Shown piece by piece: positions 41,767 to 50,847 of a stretch of 64,000 nucleotides of DNA; positions within the stretch are counted from its first letter, which is position 1; each line of letters begins with the position of its first letter. Position numbers and translations under genes: made by a program. This DNA is from Lasiosphaeria ovina. Its lineage: Eukaryota; Ascomycota; Sordariomycetes; Sordariales; Lasiosphaeriaceae. A model generated the notes under the pieces. The model saw only the letters and a program-made list of their open reading frames with translations. It was not told the DNA's origin and did no database searches. Location of the stretch: assembly GCA_033439765.1 (NCBI GenBank), contig JAULSN010000002.1, positions 5,394,001-5,458,000 of the forward strand. Direction: 5' to 3'.

Positions 41767-42651
41767 GAGGCGGTCTATTCGCACGGTAGGAAGCGTCTTT
41801 TTGTACGGTAGTGTACAAAAAGTGACATACGCACCAAGCCGCCAAGCCACTAGCCCAGCCAGATTTTTACACCTTAAAAAGCCTAGTTCAATGGATTGAA
41901 CGCTTCTTCAGATGGCATGCCCGGCACCCTACGCCCGGGCCAATTTTTACCTGCAATTGAGGCCATCGCCAAATCCTCCTGCGCAGGCACCACGAACTGT
42001 GAATGGCCTCACAGTCCCCCCGCCTGCTCGCGGCGGCCGCGGCGGCCGAGGCGGTAAGGCGCAGGGAGCCCGGGCAACAAAGGGAGGCCCTGGCAGCTGG
42101 GGCGGCCATGTTGCAAAGGCAACATCAACACCACGGGCATCGTCAGGGGCATCACTTACTAAGGCTTCATCTAGCGCGCAGACTTCAACGCCCACGGCGC
42201 GCAGGGCCCGAGGAGGCATTATCAAGGCTTCCACACGTGGTGCAACAGCCCGTCGTACTACGAGGGCCTTGGCTGCAGCCTTTGAAGCGCAACAAAGCAG
42301 CGATCTTGAGGGTGCCTAGGCAGGGCAGGTTTTTATTGCATTTTTGGGCATGTTATATAGGCAACAACGAGGGCAGCTTCGTATTTTATTGCAGAAATGA
42401 ACGATTTAAGCGAATTCTACGGCCCTGAGTATCAATTACCGCATTTGTAAGTATGTTGACGTTGGCGACGGCGACGTGGTTATGGTATGTGGCTAATTGA
42501 TCCAAAGTTGGTTGCGTTAGCACCGTCCTAGGCATTAGCGCTTTTTCTAGTGCGAAAAGTGGATTTTGGCTAGGCTGGTCCTAGCACGCATGTCACTTTT
42601 TGTACACTACCGTACAAAAAGACGCTTCCTACCGTGCGAATAGGCTGCCTC
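41767..42651. mobile_element. 885-bp DNA-transposon-like element with terminal inverted repeats (MITE-like)
   Basis: The left end reads GAGGCGGTCTATTCGCACGG; the right end, read on the opposite strand, reads GAGGCAGCCTATTCGCACGG. The match continues for about 64 bp with only three or four differences, then stops. The TIR itself contains TTTTTGTACGGTAGTGTACA, a near-palindrome able to fold. It is flanked by T9 on the left (41758-41766) and T8 on the right (42652-42659), compatible with an 8-bp target duplication (hAT-like), but low complexity makes this uncertain. The interior has no transposase that I can recognise. A 135-codon frame (41912-42319) rich in Arg-Gly and Ser/Thr/Ala, without ATPase or DDE signature, may be coincidental or a relic. 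Non-autonomous status is inferred. Confidence 0.85.
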
Positions 42652-42934
42652 TTTTTTTTACCACAACAAAGTTAAGATGGAAATAAAGTACGCACGTTCC
42701 GGGTACCTGGAGTGATCGCGGGGAAGCTCTGGCAAGCCGAACGCCGCTAAAACAGCACCTTGTCCGACATCCCTGGGACCCCATTGGCCACTTATACCCC
42801 TGGCTGGAGCCAGTTCCCGAAACGGCTCTTTGATATTCCGCATCGCAAAGACATTCGTCATTTCCCGTTTACGGTCCTGATTTATTTACCATTTCACGCT
42901 CGCTTCAAACAAGACCCGGCCACTCAAAGACAAG
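42652..42934. promoter_or_regulatory. promoter region of SWC5
   Basis: Only 283 bp separate the right end of the TIR element from the SWC5 start codon, so the element borders or forms part of the SWC5 promoter. No specific site is identified. Confidence 0.5.
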
Positions 42935-44064
42935 ATGCCCCCAGCGATTGACCCCGAAGAGTCCGACGACTACGCATCGGAAGAAGATCCCGACTTCAAC
43001 GTTGATGGCTCGCCTAAAAACTACTCCTCCGGATCTGAAGACGAGGGTGACGACGAAGCCGCACCCAGCGGCAAAAGTACGGCACCAGTGAAGCGACAGC
43101 GTCAAGCTGGCGACAGCGATGGAGAGGCGGAAGATGCCGGGTTCGAAAACTCGGGAGACGAGGCCATCATACAAAAGGGCAAGAAGCGCCGGAAGAAGCC
43201 CAAGGCAAACGACGGAGCGGCCGTAGATGACGACAAGGGCGGCGATGGGGGTCTGATCAAGACGCGCAGCATGCGCGCCGCCGAGTATAGAGCCATATTC
43301 AGTGTGTTGTGCAGTGAGCTCCTCCAGGGTTGCTGACAGTTTATTTCTCATACAGGAAAATCGAGCGGAAGACGGCGGCCGTCAGCGGACTGGTTACGGT
43401 CGATGTCGAGGCGCTGTGGACACAGATGATCGGCTCCTCAACTACGCACCCACAGCCGTCGGAGCAGCAGGGCGGTTCTAGAGCCGATGCCACAGCTGTA
43501 GAGCCCGCTAATGACGACACTCTGAAGGTTCCTGCGGCGCCACAAGTAGTCGCGCCGGGCGAAGCTGACAAACAAGCCGGCTTGATACGGATAAAACGGA
43601 CCTACAACTTCGCCGGCAAAGTCCACACCGAGGAGAAGCTCGTTCCCCGCGACTCTGCCGAAGCACGGCTCTACCTAGCCTCTTTGGGAGAGAACGGCAA
43701 CGCCGAGGCAATTTTGGCAGAATCTCTGTCGTCGCCAAAGCGCATTCCCAAGAAGGCCTTCCGCTCTGCGTTTGAGCCCATCATCATCGACCAGTTTCTG
43801 CAGCGGTCTGACCTCAACCTGGGCATGTCGGTCAGGTTGCGGGCCAGGGATCTCGCCAACGAGGCCAACGCCAAGAAACTCAACACTGTCGAGAAGAGCC
43901 GCATGGACTGGGCCGGCTTCGTGGACAAAGAGGGCATCAAGGACGAGCTTGATCTCGCGGGCAAGTCCAAGGACTCTTTTGCGGCGCGCCAAGACTTCTT
44001 GGCAAGAAGCGAGGCCAAGAGAGACGAGGATGCAAGAAGAGCTCGGCTCGCTGGCAAGACGTGA
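42935..44064 (+). CDS. SWC5: SWR1-complex protein 5 (BCNT domain)
   Basis: A subunit of the SWR1 remodeller that exchanges H2A for H2A.Z, stimulating its ATPase. Exons 42935-43284 and 43356-44064 give 352 aa. The 71-bp intron (GTATAG donor, CAG acceptor) splits a Glu codon and yields TRSMRAAEKIERKTAAVSG, the expected layout. The N-terminal half is highly acidic (EESDDYASEEDPDF, SGSEDEGDDEA) with a basic KKGKKRRKKPK-like patch, consistent with histone binding. The middle holds VDVEALWTQM. The conserved BCNT-C domain at the C-terminus includes KLNTVEKSRMDWAGFVDKEG and a final ARQDFLARSEAKR. Length and order match fungal Swc5 proteins. Confidence 0.94.
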
Positions 44065-44353
44065 AGCCAGCGATGCGGGCTACCTACAGCCTCACTATCG
44101 CGACGCACGCCATGCCTGTAATACCTTTGCTCGAGGTCAGGAGACGAGCTTACACAGTCCCTGCAGGGCATCTAGGCCACGTTGCGCACCGACAACCTAC
44201 GGTATCCGCCTGCCGATCCAGCGTCCAAATATACTACGACTGGCCATCTTTCCGTCTTAATTTGCTGCACTTGACGCACACCCGTCTATGGAAGTATGAC
44301 TGCAATACAGATTCCGAACGCTCCACCTTACACGCTCAAACCTTAGAGGAGCC

Positions 44354-45619
44354 TCAAAGCTTCGGCTTATCCCCCGTACTCACCTGTTGCAGAGAAGAGG
44401 ACAGCAGGGTAACGTTCTGGAAAGGGAGGTCCAGGAACCTGTAGACGAAGTGGAATCTACATCATGCACGAACAGAGATGAGTTCTTGTTACAATGTCAC
44501 TCTTGGGATGTCAGAGTGGCACAACGTGGCGCGGCACGTACCTGTCGCTTCCGAAGAAGGGCTCGGCTTTGCCCGTGCGATTGTTAGTCACCCACAGCCA
44601 AGGGTTGCCGAATGCCCCTCGGTCGAGAGCCTCTTTGGTAGCCGCTTTGAGCTGCTCCTTGACCTCCTGCGACGACGTGGCTGCCATGATGGCCTGCACC
44701 TCGTCTGTGCTGAAAAGCGGCGCTGTGCTGCTGGCTCCTGCCGGAATACTGCCGAAATCCGCAGGCACCTCGGACAGGGCCGTGGCCAGGTTTTCCGGGA
44801 GGCATAGATTTGTGTTGGGCGGCGTCCAGAAGCAGTGGAAGAGGTAGTGCAGGCTGGTCTCGAACGTCTTGCGCGGGTACTTGCGCTTGATAAAGTGGAG
44901 AGCTCGCAGCGGCTGAGCAATGTTAGTGTCAGTGTCCATACACCGGATGAAAGGACAATGTCGGTCATCAATAGTGGCCAGCTTCAGAAAAGCCGCCAGT
45001 TGACAAGAGGGGGCCATGTATGCTTACGGCGACGGACATGGACACGGCCATCAAGTCCTCTGGGGTCTGAAGCACGAGACCGGGAAAGCGAGATATCGAT
45101 CGTTGCATGTCATAGACCAAGTACGTCGCCTTTGCAGGCAGCATCCATGGGGGCTTGTTTCCTGCATCCCCGCCCGCCGCTCGCTGTTAGTGATGCTTTC
45201 ACTTGATGTTGCATCTAGATACTTTAGTTCTAGGAACAACAGAGTTTACGCGACTTGCCTGATCCTGAGTTGATGGCGCCGAGTAGCACGGGGTGATACC
45301 TTGTGCGGGCCGCGTGTTGGTGCATGTCAAATTTGGTATGTATGTATGAATGGAACTGCTAGGTGCTCTCTGTCTTGTGAACTGAATCTGGGTGTGTGAG
45401 GCCTACTCGATCTCGACATTGTGTGATGCAAGCACTTCTTGGTTCTTGAGCAGTTCGAGAAAGCCCAGATAGCTGTACATGGACGCTGGGTAGGGAGGAA
45501 GGTAAGGGTAGCGTGCGTCTTAGTTAGTGAGGCTAGGACATGGCGTTTGTTCAGTGATTTTCATGGCGGTCAGGACAGAACTCACTGATGTCAAGGTAGC
45601 ATTCGATCCGGCCGCCCAT
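44354..45619 (-). CDS. glutathione S-transferase kappa / DsbA-like thioredoxin-fold protein
   Basis: A GSTK-type enzyme conjugating or reducing with glutathione; animal relatives are mitochondrial and peroxisomal. Six exons on the minus strand: 45619-45586, 45485-45407, 45299-45259, 45161-45028, 44912-44542 and 44456-44354, giving 253 aa. All joins keep frame and restore family motifs: MGGRIECYLDI then TSMYSYLGFLELL (active-site Ser at residue 13), YHPVLLGAINSGSGNKPPWM across joins 2-3, PLRALHFIKRKYPR, and the C-terminal GAFGNPW...FFGSDRFHFVYRF. Intron 3 uses a GC donor (GCAAGT). The protein ends Pro-Lys-Leu, a permissible PTS1 variant. A strong GTGAGT lies eleven codons before the stop and could be an alternative donor. 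It converges with SWC5 and diverges from a peroxisome-type SDR gene. Confidence 0.9.
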
Positions 45620-46225
45620 CTTGTTTTCTGGGTTGTTTTTGTTTTCTATGTCTGTGACAAGCGTAGGTAGGTTCCTAATAGGGGTTCGCCGGTGGTTACA
45701 GGATGCAGAAGGGAGGACAGGGCGGCGGCCGTTGGACAATGGCACAGATAGACCCTGAAGTCGGATAAAACGCACAAGAACCGGCTGGGAAAACGTGTTT
45801 GTCCGTATCATGTGTGTCTCTCTTTTCTATATCTAGGTCTCGGTCTAGTTTGCACTACGTAGCTCTAGGTGAGCTCCTCCCCGCATTGGGATCGTCTCGG
45901 CTGTCGTCTGTGAGACAATCACGGGCGTCGTAACATCCCGCCCCGGCTAGATTCGATCAGTAATCGCGCCGCCAAGTGCCGAACGGCTACACTCGCCCGC
46001 TCCACTTCTCTCGGCCAACCCCCGGCCGCCCTGGTTGACTGACAAGCCGCTGGGGGTTACCGGCGGGCGCATTACATATACTGTTAGATAGACGGGTGCT
46101 CAGCACTGCCTGCCTACCTACCTGCCTGTCGCCAAGGTATTCTGTAGGTAGACAGAAGAGCTGCTTGTTACCCCCTTACACGGCCCCATCTGTGTACAAC
46201 GTCAAGGCAGCTCTCAACACTCAAC
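45620..46225. promoter_or_regulatory. shared divergent promoter region, GSTK and SDR genes
   Basis: 606 bp between opposite start codons, holding both promoters. TACCTACCTGCC repeats occur at 46113-46126. Coordinated expression is inferred. Confidence 0.5.
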
Positions 46226-47560
46226 ATGGCGACCAATGCCAGCAGCAATAGCAGTTCCAGCACTGCCGCCGCCGGCAAACCGGTCGCCCTCGTGGTCGGA
46301 GCGTCTAGGGGCATCGGCCGGCAGGTGGCCATCGACCTGGCCGCGAACGGCTATGCGGGTGTGTGAAGCCCCCACCCCCTTTTTTCCTTCCATCTTTAGT
46401 ATACAACTATTTGCTAAAAAGAGGCTTATATACAATACAAACAGTGGTCGTAGCCGCGAGGTCGCAGTCGGCGAGCGGCGATGGCAAGTCAGAGAAGGCG
46501 GCGCAGTTCCCGCCCGACCCAAACTCGCCCCAGTCGACCATCACCACGGTCGCGCGCGAGATCCGCGAGGCCGGCGGCGACGCTGCTGCCGTCCCCGTCG
46601 ACACGCGCGACTTTGCCAGCGTGCAGGCGCTTGTTGCCCGGACCGTCGAGGTGTGTCTTCTTCTCTTTCTCTTTTTTATTTCCTTTTGTTTTTTCTCGTC
46701 CCCTGAGAGCAGGGCTCTGTCGGTAGTATGGTTGCGGGAATAATCATTACAAAAAAAAATGAGACTGACCACTAATGTGTGTTTAGAGATACGGCCACCT
46801 CGACGTGCTCGTTTACAACTCAGGCGCCATTTGGTGGGCGTCAGTCGAAGACACGCCCATGGCGCGCTTCCAGCTCATGCAGAGCGTCAACGTCGAGGGA
46901 CTGTACGGGGCCGTGCAGGCCGCGCTGCCGCACCTCAAAAGGTCCTCTTTTTCTGGGGGAGGAGGAGGAGGGCGTATTGTCGTGGTGTGCCCTCCCATCT
47001 ACAGCCGCTTCTTCCGCGGCAAGACCGCCTACGCCGTCGGAAAGGTCGGCATGAGCGTGCTGGTCAAGGGGCTGGCCATGGACTTTGAGAGGCAGCAGCA
47101 GCAGCAGCAGCAGGGGACTGGTGAAGGAGGCCTTGGTATGGCTGTCACGGGGATTTGGCCTGCCGCGGTGAGTACTGAGTTTGTTCTCTTTCTTTCCGGT
47201 TTCTCTAGAGCTAACCAACCATTGTGTACCTGCCGGCAGGCCATCGAGTCGGCCGCGACGAAAAAGTTCACGCGCCAGGATCCGTCATACGCGCGGGACC
47301 TGCGCAAGCCCACCATCTTCTCGGACGCCATCCTGGCCATGCTCCGGGCGCCCGCAGCCGTCGTTAATGGCCAGCTCGAGCTGGACGAGGACTTCCTCCA
47401 GCGCCACGCCGGGATACGAGACTTTTCCAGATACGCCGTGGTGCCAGGGGCGTCGCCGCGGAGGATCATGCCCGCCCAGTTGCCCGACCTGACCGTCAAG
47501 GAACAGGATGACGAAGGGATGAGGGCGGATAGCACAAAGCCTACAGGTGCAAAGCTTTGA
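46226..47560 (+). CDS. short-chain dehydrogenase/reductase, HSDL2-like, putative peroxisomal
   Basis: A Rossmann-fold NAD(P)-dependent oxidoreductase. Exons 46226-46358, 46445-46650, 46787-47167 and 47240-47560 give 346 aa. The cofactor motif is VVGASRGIGRQ; then YNSGAIWW, the Asn of SVNVEG, and the catalytic Y-A-V-G-K (Tyr195, Lys199). The usual catalytic Ser position reads VVVCPP (Cys181) where HSDL2 proteins have SPP, an odd substitution. The GIWPAAAIESAAT motif, made by joining exons 3 and 4, is typical of the HSDL2 branch. The C-terminus is Ala-Lys-Leu, a good PTS1; human HSDL2 is likewise peroxisomal, though ours lacks an SCP2 domain. Intron 3 (72 bp) is in frame without stops, so its retention would insert 24 residues. 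A Gly-rich insert and a poly-Gln patch look species-specific. Substrate unknown. Confidence 0.88.
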
Positions 47561-48361
47561 GTTTGTTCTCCATCCGACCTCCTAACCGTTGTTCCTTGCG
47601 GTGGTTCAACCACAATTCAGCCCGGGTTTGAGGGTCGGCGCAATACATGCTGCTAGGCCTCTCTCCCTTCTCTACATGCTCTGGATAGGGCCTTTTTTGC
47701 AAAATCACGACGCAAGAGAAACCGATACAGAAAAGGGGGGGGTAATGATTAATCTACCTCTCGCCAGAGTGTGTGCTTATATCTTCGAAAAGGACCTGCG
47801 CGCCGCAGCCAGCCCACGTCAACTCGGAATATTCAATGCATTACCGGAAAAGAATATGGAGATGTGCTGGCGCCTTGGGTGGCATGTACGACGGATTTAA
47901 AGCATCAGTGAGTCTGGGGGGGCATCGGAGGGGGGTTCAGAGATGCTGGCTCCGGCTTCGTAAATGCTCAGACCGGGACTCTTTGGAAATTACTTTCAGT
48001 TGTGTTCCGGGATCTAAGCTCTACAATTTGTCCCTATCAGACAGCTCCCAAACTATGGCAAGGAAGGAGCCCCTTGGTGGTGTGTCTTTGTAAGTTTAGA
48101 GCCGAGGCAGGTGGGGGAGGAGGAAAACCCAGTGCGGGGTCTGTCGAGCGCTCAATTCGCACATGGCTCGAAGCGCTGGCATCACATGACTTACCCCACA
48201 GGGCTCCTGCCCTCTTGCCCTAGTTAAGAAAAGCTCCCCTCCAAAAAATATCTTGAACTTTTCCTCCTCTACCAACAAGCACAACTCATCTTCGATATTG
48301 TAAGACCCCTCTGATGGCTGCGATCTGCGTTGCACAATACTAACATCACCCAGCATTCAAG
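47561..48361. promoter_or_regulatory. SDR 3' flank and RPL41 promoter/leader
   Basis: About 800 bp with no domain-bearing frame. The region just before 48362 is pyrimidine-rich and may include a 5'-UTR intron: a GTAAGA donor at about 48299 and an ACCCAG acceptor at about 48353, just upstream of the ATG. This is common for ribosomal protein genes but unproven here. Confidence 0.5.
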
Positions 48362-48493
48362 ATGAGAGCGAAGTGGAGAAAGAAGCGCGTTCGTCGCCTC
48401 AAGCGCAAGAGAAGAAAGATGAGGGCTAGATCGTGAGTTATCGCCACCTCCAGGCAAGACCCCGCCTAGGCACTGACTCTGAACAGCAAATAA
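48362..48493 (+). CDS. RPL41: 60S ribosomal protein eL41 (25 aa), split by an intron
   Basis: The smallest eukaryotic ribosomal protein, a single basic helix bridging the two subunits. Exon 1 (48362-48432) encodes MRAKWRKKRVRRLK and onward to the Arg before Ser24. A 54-nt intron (GTGAGT donor at 48433, CTGAC branch, CAG acceptor at 48486) splits the Ser codon. The 7-nt coding part of exon 2 adds the end of Ser, Lys and the TAA stop at 48491-48493. The product, 25 residues ending RARSK, matches the near-invariant family sequence. It is far too short for ordinary gene finding. Seventeen of 25 residues are Arg or Lys. It lies alone between the SDR gene and RPA49. Confidence 0.97.
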
Positions 48494-49422
48494 ACGCCCG
48501 GTCTCTTCGCTCGACCCCAACCAGCATCTGGCATAATGCCTGAGTCACCATTTTGACGAACTGAGCGCGGCGTCAACCCGCATTGAGGCTCGTCGTCGAC
48601 TGAACCAACCCATCGCCACGCAACGCACCTGGACCCTCGGGGGTCTCGGCAGTTTTCAAGATCATGTCTCCCGGTAAAGGAGACACAGTTCAGCAATTCT
48701 ACGGCACAAGATGGCGAGGTCCATTTTTGGGAAATGGGGGCAGCTGGTTGCCCTTCAATTATTACGGCTGAGCTGGAAATTCGGAATGTTTATGAGGGCA
48801 AGGAGGCACACTGGCAAATGCATATTCGGTATCTTTGAGATTTGCATGGGAATCAAACACAGCTGGGCTTTCGATGACATTTACCGTTTAATTGCGATTT
48901 TGTGTGTGACTTGTGTCTTGTGATATGCTCTGCTAACCATCGTCATGGTGACTTGTTCCAGGAGCTGAAACGCGCCATTGCTTTGTAGACGTCAATGATT
49001 TCTTACTTCATTCACGCACATGCCATTGATATTAAACGCATTACAGACTACAGGTCATACGTACATCTGGCTCAACAGACTCTAACCCCTCTTTCTTGTC
49101 AGGGGCGGCGGTTTTGGTGACGGAGGAGCATTCCAAACTGGCAATTGCGTCTAAACCAGGCTAATTTCCTAAATTCTGCAGTACCACTTGTACATGGCAA
49201 GCATCCTCGCAAACCCTGAACCGTTTTGTTCACTTCGCTTCTTAGAATTCTGCAGAATAAATGGTGATACTCTCGCAACTTCCGGTTGGGCTGGCTGTCG
49301 ACGAGGGCGGTGAGCGGCTGGTGGCCGCGCACGGGCCTGGCGGTGGTGGCAGAAAAAAGTTAGCTCCTTCCCTCGACTTTAGGACCGCCCGCCGCCCATT
49401 TGCCGTGTCACTATAACCCGCC
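48494..49422. other. spacer between RPL41 and RPA49
   Basis: 3' flank of RPL41 and promoter of RPA49. A short motif AATTCTGCAG occurs twice (around 49173 and 49247), the second copy followed by its near-complement AATAAATGG. No gene is seen. Confidence 0.5.
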
Positions 49423-50847
49423 ATGGACACCACAATGACAGACTCGCCTGCCCAGAAAAGAAGACGTTCTGGGGACGGGTCGTCTCGGAAAGACATTAAG
49501 AAAGCTGATCTCCAACAGCCGGAACCCCGTCTCGCGCCCGTCGCACATGTATCCAAGGTTTTGAAGTTGAAGGTTTCGCCCCCAGTAGTAGGTAAGAAGT
49601 CCGGGGCATCATATTTGACGGCGTGAAGCGGTACTAACTGGGAGACCAGCTGTTTCACCTGGCATCATCCTCTCTGACTCCCTGAAGTTCGATACGTACG
49701 AAAAGGAGAAGCCGGCGACCAAGAAGAGAAAGCATGACACACCAAACGAGATTATCCTGCGTTCCAGCACGCACAGGACAATCGACTACACCGGTGTCGA
49801 AGACAACCCATATCTGAATCACTATGTGGGCATATACGACCCGGAGTCTGGAGAACTGGAAGTCATCCAGGCCAAGAACTTGACGGTCCGGGGCAATGTG
49901 CGGACATACGACTCTCCCGACCAAGCGAGCTCTGACGGAAAGGTTTGTGCAGCGGCCGCCATTTTGTTATTGACTGTCTTGCTGACTGGGCTTCGCAGAC
50001 CACGATGAGCAAGAGGCAGGAACTCGGTGAAGCCTTTGGAACGAGGAAGTCGAAGAAAGCGGTCCAGTCGATGCTGGAAAACAACCTCATGGGCGCAGGC
50101 TCTAGAGAGAAGCTGGCCGTTGGCGACCGAATGATTGTCGACAGCATCAAAGAAAAGTCTCGAAACATGGCTACGCGAGAAGAACTCCAGGCCGAGATCG
50201 ACCAAGCTCGGCCGGTCCCGCGTGGCAATTACGACGTCGAAGAGATCCAGGACGTCTACATTCCAGCAGAGCTCATCGGCCCGGAGGTGCTCAATGCGAT
50301 ACCCATTATGGACTGGCAGCAGAAGGTGAGAGCACAAGAGGAGGTGCTTGTTCCATCTCGCTTTGTTGCGAGCCGCGTCAACCGTGTTGCCGGCAACGAC
50401 AATGCCGTCGAGAGACTCAAGGTGATGCGGTATCTCTTGTGGGTCATTATATTCTGGGCGTCTACGACAAAAGGAAAGGAGCGCGGAACCCTGAGCATAG
50501 GCAGAAGAGACAAACTGAGGGAGCTCTTGGCGCCGGCTCCCGAGATTGTCATTGAGAGCATCCGACGGAAATTCTCAGACAGCGGTGTGATGCGCAAGGC
50601 ACATACCGACCTCCTCATGACGCACTGCTGTGTCTTTGCCAGCATCATCGACAACTTCGAAGTCAATACGTGGGACTTGCGGGAGGATCTCAAGTTAGAG
50701 CAGAAGCAAATCACTCAGTATTTCTTGGAGATTGGAGCTCGTGTGAAGCAATCCAAGAGTGGCGATCGGATGAACTACATCGCCAAGCTGGCTCTGCCTC
50801 TCCAGTTTCCTCAAGTCCGGCAAGTCAGACAAGCAAAACGCAGATAA
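49423..50847 (+). CDS. RPA49: RNA polymerase I subunit A49 (Rpa49)
   Basis: A polymerase-I-specific subunit that, with A34.5, stimulates elongation and initiation in the nucleolus (TFIIF/TFIIE-like). Exons 49423-49591, 49650-49942 and 49999-50847 give 436 aa. Introns are 58 and 56 bp with GTAAGA and GTTTGT donors; the first has a CTAAC branch. An N-terminal Lys/Arg-rich stretch (KRRRSGDGSSRKDIKK) precedes the dimerisation domain, with ILSDSLKFDTYEK, YVGIYDPESGELEVIQAKNL and VRGNVRTYD. Then TMSKRQELGEAFGTRKSKKA, the conserved linker. The C-terminal tandem winged-helix region carries YIPAELIGPEVLNAIPIMDW and ASRVNRV, and ends in a basic tail. Complete, with no odd residues. Confidence 0.95.
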
